From NCBI GenBank assembly GCA_018262985.1, contig JADFDI010000012.1, positions 1 through 64,000 on the forward strand: 64,000 bases of DNA. Direction: 5' to 3'. The position numbers and the translations under genes were made by a program. This stretch comes from Spirochaetota bacterium. Its GTDB lineage: Bacteria > Spirochaetota > Spirochaetia > Treponematales > UBA12059. Shown here one piece after another: positions 25,482 to 33,374 of this stretch; position 1 is the stretch's first letter; every line of letters begins with the position of its first letter. Below the pieces are notes generated by a model that made no database searches, was not told the origin of the DNA, and saw nothing but the letters and a program-made list of their open reading frames with translations.

Positions 25482-25634
25482 CGGGCAGAGAGGATTTGAA
25501 GCGTAGCGCCGTCACGCAGCGCGCGGATGCGCGCGGAGTGGCGCCGGCGCCAGGAAGGCGCCGGCAGGCGCGGAGACGGGCTTCATGGAGCGCGCACGAC
25601 GCGCGCTCCATGAAGCCAAATCCTCTCTGCCCGA
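25482..25634 (+). repeat. tRNA-Pro-derived hairpin element
   Basis: The element opens with a 19-bp exact inverted copy of the tRNA-Pro 3' end (25482-25500 against 25391-25409). It closes with a 17-bp exact direct copy of the last 17 nt (AAATCCTCTCTGCCCGA, 25618-25634). Inside are a perfect 9-bp hairpin (25543-25551 with 25557-25565) and a perfect 17-bp hairpin (25579-25595 with 25601-25617, loop ACGAC) that abuts the direct copy. The two tRNA copies can themselves pair as a 16-bp outer stem. No protein is supported in 25411-25785. Confidence 0.85.
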
Positions 25635-25785
25635 CAATCAAAAGCACCCGTTCGGCTCCCCGGAACGCGGGAACGGATCCGGAAATGAGGCCGGCTTGCG
25701 TTCGGGGGGACCCCGGCTGATACTTTGACCAACCGGACGACCGGCCCGCGCGGCCGGTCGCACGCCGCCCGCCCGGAGGTCCCCG

Positions 25786-27249
25786 ATGGCCGCGAAAAAC
25801 CGAAGCGTACGCGTCGTCTTCCTCGGATTCTCCGTGATCGGAGTCACGATCATCCTCGCCGCGCTCGGGGCCGTCCAGTACGCGCGGAGCGCCTCGACCC
25901 TGCGCGCCGAGCTGGAGACCCGGATGGATAACGCCGCCGGGCGCCTCTCCATCGGCCTCGGCGTCCCGCTCTGGCAGTTCGACAACGTTTCCGCCGCCGC
26001 CTTGATAAAGGCCGAGGCCCAGGATCACGCCGTCGTCGGCATCGAGGTCCGGAACGACGCCGGCCAGCGCGTCGTGGCGGCGGTCCGGGGCGACGCCGGC
26101 CCGGTTCCCCTCGAGGGCGACGCGGCGCTCCCCCCCTCGCCCGCCTCGCGGACGGGCGCCGTGGTCAAGGACGAAGCCGAGCTGGGAAGCTTCGAGCTCC
26201 GCTACGACCTGGCGGCGGTAGACGCGTCGCTTTCTGCCGAACTCGTCTTCACCCTGATCCAGATCGGCGTCGTGGACCTCATGGTGATCCTGCTGGTCAT
26301 CCTGCTCGTCAACACCCTCATCCTCAAACCGATCGTCTCGCTCTCCACGCTGATCGCCCGCGTAGAGGCGGGGGACCTCGGCTCGGTGGCTTCCGTCGAC
26401 GAGACGCGGCTCGGTTCCGGCGAGATCCTCGCGCTCGCCCGCGACTTCGTCGCCATGTCCTCGCGGCTCTCCCGCATCGTTTCCAGCGTCAAGCGAATCG
26501 CGAACACCCTCGCCTCCGAGAGCGAGAAGCTGTCCGACTCCGCCACCCGGCTCGCGGAAGGGGCGAGCACCCAGTCCGCCGCCACCGAGCAGATTTCCGC
26601 GTCCGTCGAGGAGATGAGCGCCAACGCCGGCCAGAGCGCCGACAACGCCCGCGCGACGGAGGGCATCGCCGCGAAGGCGGCCGAGGACGCCGTGGAAGGC
26701 GGCAAGGCCGTTTCCGAGACCATCACGGCCATGAAGGAAATTTCCGGAAAGATCCTCGTCATCGAGGAGATCGCCCGGAACACCAACCTGCTCGCGCTCA
26801 ACGCCGCCATCGAGGCGGCGCGCGCCGGCGAGAGCGGCAAGGGTTTCGCGGTCGTGGCGAGCGAGGTCCGCAAGCTCGCCGAGCGGAGCCAGAGCTCCGC
26901 GACGGGCATCTCCACCCTGGCGGCCTCGAGCGTATCGGTCGCCGACCGCGCGGGCACCCTGCTCGGCGTCATGGTTCCGGACATCCGCAAGACGGCGGAA
27001 CTCGTCCGCGAGATCAGCGTTTCGAGCGCGGAGCAGCGCTCGGGCACCGACCAGATAGCCAAGGCCGTCGGGGACCTTGACGCCATCGTCCAACAGAACG
27101 CCGCGCTCGCCGAGCAGGTCGGCACCCTGGTTTCCGCCCTGGCCGCCGAGGCCGCGGCGCTCGAGCGGGAGGTCGGCTACTTCAGCGTGGACGGGGAAGA
27201 GGACGGGGACGAGGAGGACGCGGTCCGCTACCTGCGCTCGCCGGACTGA
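25786..27249 (+). CDS. Methyl-accepting chemotaxis protein
   Basis: The 487-residue chemoreceptor has a first membrane helix (about 9-31), a periplasmic sensor of roughly 120 residues, a second helix (about 152-175) and a HAMP-like linker. The cytoplasmic signalling domain contains the hairpin tip [20 protein letters not shown] that contacts CheA/CheW. GGAGG precedes the ATG. No che gene is nearby; an orphan amino-acid-type binding protein is encoded convergently next door. The ligand is unknown. Confidence 0.93.
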   Translation: MAAKNRSVRVVFLGFSVIGVTIILAALGAVQYARSASTLRAELETRMDNAAGRLSIGLGVPLWQFDNVSAAALIKAEAQDHAVVGIEVRNDAGQRVVAAVRGDAGPVPLEGDAALPPSPASRTGAVVKDEAELGSFELRYDLAAVDASLSAELVFTLIQIGVVDLMVILLVILLVNTLILKPIVSLSTLIARVEAGDLGSVASVDETRLGSGEILALARDFVAMSSRLSRIVSSVKRIANTLASESEKLSDSATRLAEGASTQSAATEQISASVEEMSANAGQSADNARATEGIAAKAAEDAVEGGKAVSETITAMKEISGKILVIEEIARNTNLLALNAAIEAARAGESGKGFAVVASEVRKLAERSQSSATGISTLAASSVSVADRAGTLLGVMVPDIRKTAELVREISVSSAEQRSGTDQIAKAVGDLDAIVQQNAALAEQVGTLVSALAAEAAALEREVGYFSVDGEEDGDEEDAVRYLRSPD

Positions 27250-27295
27250 CGCCGCTCGGCGCGCCGGCCCGGGTCCGGTCGCCGGATCGGAGAAC

Positions 27296-27332
27296 GCGAA
27301 GGCCCGGGAGAGCGCCTCTCCCGGGCCTTCGC
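27296..27332. terminator. Bidirectional terminator
   Basis: A perfect 17-bp stem (27296-27312 with 27316-27332) with a 3-nt loop lies between the convergent chemoreceptor and binding-protein genes. Confidence 0.88.
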
Positions 27333-27411
27333 CTTCATCGATCCCGTCGCGAAGGTTCCGGACCCTGCCCGTTCCCGGTTCGCGTCCGGAACCCCGAAGG
27401 ACGCTGACGGT

Positions 27412-28149
27412 CTACTTCGCGTATTTCTTCATGATCGCGTCGTAGGTGCCGTTCTTCTTGATTTCCGCGAGCCCGGCGTTGAAATCCTCGGCGTGCTTCG
27501 GGTTCGCGAACGCGACCGAGTAGTTGGTGGGGTTGAAGATCCGGAATTCCACCACCGGCGTTCCCGAATCGACGCCGGTTTCCGGCGCCTTCAGGTAGTA
27601 GTTGAGGATGCGGGACTCCCCGATGACGACGTCCACCCGCTTGCCGACGAGCATGCGGATCTGGGTGATCTGCGCGGCCTCCTCGACGTACTTCGGGTTG
27701 CCCTCGACGGCGGCGGCGAAATCGGGGCCGAGCGCCTTGGTGGCGGTCTGGAAGGCGACGATGCCGAGACCCTTCAGGTCGGCGATCTTCTCTATCTTGA
27801 GGCCGGCGGCTTTGAGGCCCATGGCGACGTTGTTGTAGGTGATGTAGGAGACGCTCAGGGTTCCGGTGGTGGCGGTCGTCGCGAGCACCGGCGCCGCGCC
27901 CTTGATGCCTCCTTCGTTGAAGGTGGCGACGAGCCGGGCCAGGGGCATTTGCTGCGGCTTCACCGTGTGGCCTTTCACGGCCAGCGCGGCGACGATGATC
28001 TCGTACTCGAGACCCGAGAACTTCCCCGCCGCGTCGATCATGACGTAGGGCGGTACGGGCCTGAATCCGAACACGATCTCGTCGGCCCAGGCGGATACGG
28101 CGCACGCCGCGATGAGCAGCGCCACGACGACGATGGTTTTCCTTCGCAT
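27412..28149 (-). CDS. Periplasmic solute-binding protein (SBP_bac_3 type)
   Basis: ATG 28149 follows GGGGAGG at 6 nt. The 245-residue protein has a signal peptide (cleavage likely after AWA) and the two-lobe fold of amino-acid-type binding proteins (FGFRPVPPYVMIDAAGKFSGLEYEIIVAAL). There is no lipobox and no ABC permease or ATPase nearby. It may therefore serve sensing rather than transport, perhaps with the divergent histidine kinase or the neighbouring chemoreceptor. Confidence 0.85.
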   Translation of the reverse strand: MRRKTIVVVALLIAACAVSAWADEIVFGFRPVPPYVMIDAAGKFSGLEYEIIVAALAVKGHTVKPQQMPLARLVATFNEGGIKGAAPVLATTATTGTLSVSYITYNNVAMGLKAAGLKIEKIADLKGLGIVAFQTATKALGPDFAAAVEGNPKYVEEAAQITQIRMLVGKRVDVVIGESRILNYYLKAPETGVDSGTPVVEFRIFNPTNYSVAFANPKHAEDFNAGLAEIKKNGTYDAIMKKYAK

Positions 28150-28257
28150 GGAAGCCTCCCCGAGGCCGCACGGGCCTTGTACCATAAAGTGTATGCGCCG
28201 GGAGCCGCCTCCGCCAGCGCGGGAGCGAATCCACTACCGCGGCGCCGAGGCTCCACG

Positions 28258-28285
28258 TTGCGCGACGTCGGGCGAAGCCTATACT
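28258..28285 (+). promoter_or_regulatory. Promoter of the histidine kinase region
   Basis: TTGCGC (28258-28263) and TATACT (28280-28285) are spaced by 16 nt. ATG 28292 lies 6 nt past the -10 box, so the short upstream ORF would be read from a leaderless mRNA. Confidence 0.6.
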
Positions 28286-28291
28286 GGTGGC

Positions 28292-28387
28292 ATGAACAAG
28301 CGCGCGCGGTTCTACGCGCCCCGGAAGTCCTCCCGCGACGCGAGGCTCGCGGCACCGGACATCCTCGCCGCCGGGGCGTTCCCCTGA
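28292..28387 (+). CDS. Possible leaderless 31-residue leader peptide
   Basis: A 31-codon ORF (MNKRARFYAPRKS...) begins at the predicted transcription start. Its stop overlaps a CTG of the kinase frame (CTGA at 28384-28387). It may couple translation to the kinase gene, or be the true kinase N-terminus separated by a -1 frameshift at CCCC or a sequencing error. Confidence 0.35.
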   Translation: MNKRARFYAPRKSSRDARLAAPDILAAGAFP

Positions 28388-29724
28388 ACGGCCGGAGGGC
28401 CCGCGGCCGGCTCGGGCGACGGCTGTTCGCGGCCACGCTGGCCTTCTCGACGGCGGTCACCCTATTGGCCATGGCCGTGCGCGCCGGCTCGAACTACGTG
28501 CGCGCGGAACGCGAGCTCGAGGAAGCCCTCGACGAGGCGGTGGCGTCCTACGCGGATCCGCTGTCCCGCTCGCTGTGGACCCTCGACGAAGCCCTGGTCG
28601 AAGCCCAGGTGGAAGCCCTGACCAACCTCGACCTCATCGCCTGGGCCTCCGTCGATACGGGGCAGGGCCCCGTCGCCGAGGCCGGAACCCGGCTCGCGGA
28701 ACGCGTCCGCGAACGGGAGGCGACCCTTGCCTACGACTTCCAGGGACGGAGGATCGAGCTCGGCCGCCTCACGGTGGCGGGGGACGCCCACCGGATCCGC
28801 CAGGTCTTCATCGAATCGCTGGCCCGCGACCTGCCCCTCCTCGCGAGCCTGGTCGTCCTCGTATCCTCCTTCCTCTTCATCCTCGTCGACCGCGGCGTCG
28901 CGAGGCGGATAGTCGCGGCGGCGAACCACTTCGCGCGCTTCGACGTCAGGGTCGAGCGCGAACTCCCGCCCCCGGGAAGCGGGCTCCGGGCCGACGAGAT
29001 AGACGCGCTGCTCGAGGAGTACGGCAGGCTCGAACGGCGTTTCCGCGAGTCCTACGCCGAAGTCGAGTCCGCCCGCTCGCGGGCCGAGGCCAGCGAGGCG
29101 GCCCTCCAGGCTTCGCTCCGGGAGAAGGACGTGCTGATCGGCGAGCTCTTCCACCGCACGCGGAACAGCCTGCAGGTCACGCTCGGACTGCTCCGGATCG
29201 AGATGCGCGAAACGTCCGATCCCGCCGCGCTCGCGGTCCTCTCGGGACTCGAGACCCGGATCCAGTCCATGGCCCTGGTGCACCGGGGCCTGCAGGAGCG
29301 CAAGGACCTGGCCCGCATCCGCCTCGACGAGTACGTCCGGGAGTTCGCGCCCTTCGCGATGCGCGGCGGAACGGGAGCCCGGCCCGACCGGGCGACCGAC
29401 CCCGGGTCCGGGCTCGAGCTAGAGCTCGAGGAAGCGGAGTGCTCGCTCGACGTGGCCACACCCTTCGGACTCGCGCTCGGCGAGCTGCTCTCGGGCCTCG
29501 ACCCGGGCTCCCCCTGCCGGATCCGGCTCGGAAACGACGGGGCCGGCCGCATCGCGCTCGAGATCGAAGGCCGGCCGGGCGGCGTTGGAACGAAGCGCTT
29601 CGAACTGGCGCTCACCTTGATCCAGGACCAGCTCCACGGAACCCTCGAGGCGGGGTCCGTCGCGGAAGGCCGGCTGCTCGTGCGGGCCACGGTGCCGAAC
29701 CGGAAACCCGCGAGCCCGCACTGA
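28384..29724 (+). CDS. Membrane histidine kinase (HisKA_2 type) with degenerate ATPase domain
   Basis: The product of about 446 residues has a membrane helix near the N-terminus, an extracytoplasmic sensor of about 120 residues, a second helix (SLVVLVSSFLFILV) and a coiled coil. A HisKA_2 dimerisation domain follows with phospho-acceptor His in ELFHRTRNSLQ. The ATPase region is short: where family members have NELxxNAxKHA it reads GELLSGLDPG, and the DxGxG box is not visible. Kinase activity is therefore doubtful. The start is uncertain; no ATG or GTG lies before the first membrane helix, so CTG 28384 is tentative. Confidence 0.7.
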   Translation: MNGRRARGRLGRRLFAATLAFSTAVTLLAMAVRAGSNYVRAERELEEALDEAVASYADPLSRSLWTLDEALVEAQVEALTNLDLIAWASVDTGQGPVAEAGTRLAERVREREATLAYDFQGRRIELGRLTVAGDAHRIRQVFIESLARDLPLLASLVVLVSSFLFILVDRGVARRIVAAANHFARFDVRVERELPPPGSGLRADEIDALLEEYGRLERRFRESYAEVESARSRAEASEAALQASLREKDVLIGELFHRTRNSLQVTLGLLRIEMRETSDPAALAVLSGLETRIQSMALVHRGLQERKDLARIRLDEYVREFAPFAMRGGTGARPDRATDPGSGLELELEEAECSLDVATPFGLALGELLSGLDPGSPCRIRLGNDGAGRIALEIEGRPGGVGTKRFELALTLIQDQLHGTLEAGSVAEGRLLVRATVPNRKPASPH

Positions 29725-29826
29725 GAGGCGGCGGTCCGGCGGGACGGCTTGCCCTCCGGCACCGTCCGTGACGATTTTCGTACTCCGACGGCCGGCTTCC
29801 GGCCGACCCGTCCAAGGGAGGTTCGC

Positions 29827-30054
29827 ATGGCAACGAAGAACGCGCTCAAGGTGGTCAACGTCCTGCTCGCCATCGTTTTCCTTTCCCTCGCCGTATCGGG
29901 CATCGTCCAGGGGCTCTTCGGCTACCCGATCCCCTACGAGGTCTTCCGCGTCGCGCACCCGGTTTCGGGCTACCTGCTGGCCCTGCTGGTCGCGGCGCAC
30001 CTGTGGCTGAACCGCGCCTGGGTGAAGAACACGTACTTCGGGAAGAAGCGGTAG
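29827..30054 (+). CDS. Small DUF4405-like membrane protein
   Basis: The 75-residue protein has two membrane helices. The second contains His44 and His58 (FRVAHPVSGYLLALLVAAHLWLN as two turns apart), a spacing suited to haem ligation as in cytochrome b561-like DUF4405 proteins. GGGAGG precedes the ATG. It is probably a small membrane haem or redox protein; the partner is unknown. Confidence 0.75.
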   Translation: MATKNALKVVNVLLAIVFLSLAVSGIVQGLFGYPIPYEVFRVAHPVSGYLLALLVAAHLWLNRAWVKNTYFGKKR

Positions 30055-30108
30055 CCGGCCGCCGGGCGGGCGCGGATCGGCGCGGGCGGGGTACCGGGGA
30101 GGAAGGCG

Positions 30109-30759
30109 ATGGGCGGGGCGGGGGAGCTGGCTGACGAAGTGGCGCGCGCGGCCCCGGCCTACCTCGGCGCTTCGTCGCGGGATCCGAGGGTCATCGAAGC
30201 CCTGGCCCGCGTGGACCGCGCGGACTTCCTGCCGCCCGCCGAGCGCTCCGGAGCGTACGTCGACGCGCCGCTCCCCATCGGCGGGGGACAGACCTGCTCG
30301 CAGCCGAGCATGGTGGCCTTCATGCTCGACCTGCTCCTCCTGGAACCCGGGCTCCGGGTACTCGAGGTGGGCTCAGGCTCGGGCTGGGCGGCGGCCCTCG
30401 CGGCGGAACTGGTGAAGCCAGGCGGCTCCGTGTGCGCCTGCGAGATCCTTCCCTCGCTCGCGGCCGCGCTCGCTGAGCGCTTCGCGGGCCGCGCCGACAT
30501 CGAGGTCGCGGAGGGCGACGGCTCGCTCGGCCTTCCGGACCGGCCGCCCTGGGACCGCGTCTTCCTCTCGGCGGGCGTCAAGCGCGGCTTCGACCCGGAG
30601 CCCCTCGTCGGGAGGCTCGCGCCGGGCGGCATCCTGCTCTATCCCGAAGCCTTCGGCGCCCTCGTGCGCGTGCGGCTCGACCCGCGCGCCCCCGGCGGCC
30701 GCCGCGTCGAGTACTGGGAGGGAGTGCGCTTCGTCCCGCTCAAGGGCGCCAACTCGTGA
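30109..30759 (+). CDS. pcm: Protein-L-isoaspartate O-methyltransferase
   Basis: The 216-residue SAM-dependent enzyme repairs isoaspartyl residues in damaged proteins. Family motifs are YVDAPLPIGGGQTCSQPS, the SAM-binding VLEVGSGSGW and VFLSAG. GGGGAGG precedes the ATG. Its stop overlaps the start of the PIN gene by 4 nt (GTGA). Confidence 0.9.
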   Translation: MGGAGELADEVARAAPAYLGASSRDPRVIEALARVDRADFLPPAERSGAYVDAPLPIGGGQTCSQPSMVAFMLDLLLLEPGLRVLEVGSGSGWAAALAAELVKPGGSVCACEILPSLAAALAERFAGRADIEVAEGDGSLGLPDRPPWDRVFLSAGVKRGFDPEPLVGRLAPGGILLYPEAFGALVRVRLDPRAPGGRRVEYWEGVRFVPLKGANS

Positions 30760-31226
30760 CGAAGCCGTGGGGGAAGGGAGGCGGCGCGGCGCGCGGGAAG
30801 GACGACGGGCGGGGAAGGAAAAGGCCGGCGACGCGCTTCCTCTTCGACGCCTGCGCCCTCGACCGCCTGCTCGACGACGGCGAGGCCGCGGGAGAGCTCG
30901 CCGGGCGGCGCGACCTGCGCCTCCTCGTCGCGCCCGTCGTGGACGCCCAGCTCGCGGCGACGCCCGACGAAGCGCGGCGGGCCGGCTTGCTCGCGCTGGC
31001 GGGGGAGCTCTTCTCGCGGGTGGCCGCGCCCGAGCCGGAACCCGGGCGGAGCGCGGGCGACGCGGCCGACCGGGCCATCCTGGAGGCGGCGCGCGCGGCG
31101 AAGGCGGTGCTGGTGACGGACGACCGGAAGCTGCTGGAGATCGCCGCGCGCGAGGGGGCCGACGCCCTGGCGTGGCGCGATTTCAGGCGCCGCGTGGTCC
31201 TGGCGGGTCCGAAGCGCGCGAAATGA
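30756..31226 (+). CDS. PIN-domain-like protein
   Basis: The 156-residue protein starts with GTG overlapping the pcm stop. After a basic, flexible N-terminus it shows PIN-type acidic residues: Asp in LFDACALD, a central GDAADRAILEAA and a late VTDDRKLLEIA. This suggests a metal-dependent ribonuclease fold. No antitoxin gene is present, and coupling to pcm argues against a classical VapBC toxin. The target is unknown. Confidence 0.65.
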   Translation: MTKPWGKGGGAARGKDDGRGRKRPATRFLFDACALDRLLDDGEAAGELAGRRDLRLLVAPVVDAQLAATPDEARRAGLLALAGELFSRVAAPEPEPGRSAGDAADRAILEAARAAKAVLVTDDRKLLEIAAREGADALAWRDFRRRVVLAGPKRAK

Positions 31227-31306
31227 AGGCGCCGCCCCTGAAGGGCGGCGCGGCGGAAGCGGGCTGCGGGAACTTTTGGCGGCGCGCGCTCGGGGCGCGA
31301 AGGCGG

Positions 31307-31339
31307 GCCCGCCTGAAGGGTCGAAGCGACCGGGCGGGC
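31307..31339. terminator. Hairpin between convergent PIN and argS genes
   Basis: GCCCGCC (31307-31313) pairs with GGCGGGC (31333-31339) and GGTCG (31319-31323) with CGACC (31327-31331). A separate perfect 9-bp hairpin lies just after the PIN gene stop (31229-31237 with 31243-31251). Neither has a clear T-run. Confidence 0.5.
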
Positions 31340-31400
31340 GTGCCCGCTTCTTCGTCCCCTCCCTTCCGGACCTTCCCTCCCCTTGCCCCGGCGAAGGTCC

Positions 31401-33146
31401 CTACATGCGCTTGACGGTGGCGATGCCGAGCAGCGAGAGGCCGCGCTCGAGCCCGTCCGCCACGGCGGCGCAGAGGGCGAGGCGGCCGCGCTTCGCGGCC
31501 TCGTCGGGGGCCGTCATGACGGGGCACTTCTCGTAGAAGTGGTGGAAGCTCGCGGCGAGCTCGTAGAGCCAGGTGCAGAGGCGGTGGGGCTCGAGCGAGC
31601 GGGCCACCTGCTCGACCACGTCGCCGAACGCGAGGAGGTGGCGGGCGAGCGCGTGCTCCTCGCTCGCGTCGACGGAGGGCGCCTGGCCGAGGACCGAGGC
31701 GTGGTCGACGCCGGCCTTGCGGAAGATGCTCATGATGCGCACGTAGGCGTTCTGGAGGTAGGGGGCGGTGTTGCCCTCGAACGCGAGCATGCGGTCCCAG
31801 TCGAAGACGTAGTCCTTGATGCGGTCGTTGGAGAGGTCGGCGTACTTGACCGCGCCGATGCCCACGGCGCGGGCGACCGCGCGCTTCTCTTCCTCGGGGA
31901 AGTCCGGGCTCTTGGCGGCGACGATGGCGTAGGCGCGCTCGAGGGCCTCGGCGAGGAGGTCCTGGAGGCGGACGCTCTCGCCCGCGCGCGTCTTGAAGGG
32001 CTTGCCGTCGTCGCCGAGGATGGAGCCGAAGGGCACGTGCTCGGCGCGCACCCCCTCGGAGAGCCAGCGCGCGGCGCGGGCGCCCTCGAAGATCATGGCG
32101 AAGTGCTGCTTCTGCGGGGCGCCGGTGACGTAGACGAGGCGGTCGGCGTGCAGGTCGCGGACGCGGTGGCGGATGGCCGCGAGGTCGGTGGTGTCGTAGC
32201 CGTAGCCGCCGTCGCCCTTCCGCACGATGAGCGGGACGGGCTTGCCGTCCTTGCCCTTAAAGGCCGGGAGGAAGAGGCAGAGCGCGCCGTCGCTCACGGT
32301 GGCGACGCCGGAGCGCTCGAGCTCGGCTGCCACGTCGCTCAGCATGGGATTGTAGAAGCTCTCGCCGAAGTAGTCCCCGTCGTCGAGGAGGACGCCGAGC
32401 GTCGCGTAGACCTCGGCGAAATGGTGCTTGGACTCCTCGACGAGCTCGCGCCAGAGGGCGACGGTCTCCTCGTCGCCGCCCTGGAGGGCCACGACCCTGA
32501 GGCGGCTCCGCTCGGCGAAATCGGGTTCGGCGTCGAAGCGGGCCTTGGCTTCGCGGTAGAGGGCGTTGAGGTCGCCGATCTCGCGCTTCTGGCCCGGCTT
32601 CCAGCCGAGCTCGCGCACGTGCTCGACGAGCATGCCGAACTGGGTGCCCCAGTCGCCGAGGTGGTTGCGGCGGAGCACCTCGTGGCCCTGGAACATGAGC
32701 ACGCGGGCCAGGGCGTCGCCGATGATGGTCGAGCGGATGTGGCCGACGTGCATCTCCTTGGCGACGTTGGGGGCGGAGTAGTCGATGACGACGCGCTCGC
32801 CCTTCGCGGCGCGGGCGGCGCCCGAGCGGCCGTCGGCGGACAGCTCGGCGACGAGGCGCGCGAGGGCGGCCGGGGCGAGGGTGACGTTGACGAAGCCGGG
32901 GCCGGCCACCTCGACCTTCGAGGCGAGGTCGCCGAGCGCGAGCTTGCCCACGACGGCGTCGGCCACCTCGCGGGGGGCCTTGCCGAGGCGCTTGCCGAGG
33001 CCCATGGCGAAGTTGGCCTGGAGGTCGCCGTGGCGCGCGTCGGCGGCCCACTTGACCTGGGGGTCCGCGTCGGCGGCCTCGGGCCCGAAGGCGGCGGCGA
33101 TGGCCCTGGAGAAGGCGGCGGCGAGCTCGGCCTGGATGTTCGTCAC
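31401..33146 (-). CDS. argS: Arginyl-tRNA synthetase
   Basis: The 581-residue class I synthetase starts at GTG 33146 with GGAGG upstream. It has the N-terminal Add-1 domain (about 1-110), the HIGH-type motif HVGH (133-136) in SAPNVAKEMHVGHIRST, the GDDGKPFKTRAGE segment typical of ArgRS in place of KMSKS, and a C-terminal DALR anticodon-binding domain. Very long in-frame extensions upstream are antisense to the MFS gene and are not real. Confidence 0.95.
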   Translation of the reverse strand: MTNIQAELAAAFSRAIAAAFGPEAADADPQVKWAADARHGDLQANFAMGLGKRLGKAPREVADAVVGKLALGDLASKVEVAGPGFVNVTLAPAALARLVAELSADGRSGAARAAKGERVVIDYSAPNVAKEMHVGHIRSTIIGDALARVLMFQGHEVLRRNHLGDWGTQFGMLVEHVRELGWKPGQKREIGDLNALYREAKARFDAEPDFAERSRLRVVALQGGDEETVALWRELVEESKHHFAEVYATLGVLLDDGDYFGESFYNPMLSDVAAELERSGVATVSDGALCLFLPAFKGKDGKPVPLIVRKGDGGYGYDTTDLAAIRHRVRDLHADRLVYVTGAPQKQHFAMIFEGARAARWLSEGVRAEHVPFGSILGDDGKPFKTRAGESVRLQDLLAEALERAYAIVAAKSPDFPEEEKRAVARAVGIGAVKYADLSNDRIKDYVFDWDRMLAFEGNTAPYLQNAYVRIMSIFRKAGVDHASVLGQAPSVDASEEHALARHLLAFGDVVEQVARSLEPHRLCTWLYELAASFHHFYEKCPVMTAPDEAAKRGRLALCAAVADGLERGLSLLGIATVKRM

Positions 33147-33338
33147 TGTGGATTCCTCCGCGATGGTCGTTTGCCCTCGGATGATACGCGAAAAGCGGGC
33201 CGCTCGTCGACCGCCCGCGCGGAACGGGGATGGATGAGGGGGCCCGGGAGGGGAAGGAAGGGACGCCCGCGGCGGCGGAGCCATCGCGGAGGGGAAAGAC
33301 GGCGCCCCTGCCTTTCCCCCCGGACGGATCCGACCCGT

Positions 33339-33367
33339 TTGCGCCCGCCGCCCTCCGTCGCTAGACT
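33339..33367 (+). promoter_or_regulatory. Leaderless promoter of the MFS-HEAT gene
   Basis: TTGCGC (33339-33344) and TAGACT (33362-33367) are spaced by 17 nt; 7 nt separate the -10 box from ATG 33375 and there is no Shine-Dalgarno. Confidence 0.65.
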
Positions 33368-33374
33368 CGGACCC

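Noticed and set aside
25394-25634. Simple attL/attR pair of an integrated element at tRNA-Pro
   Set aside because: Direct copies fit, but no integrase or cargo exists in about 220 bp, and att duplication does not explain the inverted copy; kept only as an alternative.
30756-31226. VapC-type toxin
   Set aside because: No antitoxin gene is adjacent and the gene is coupled to pcm.
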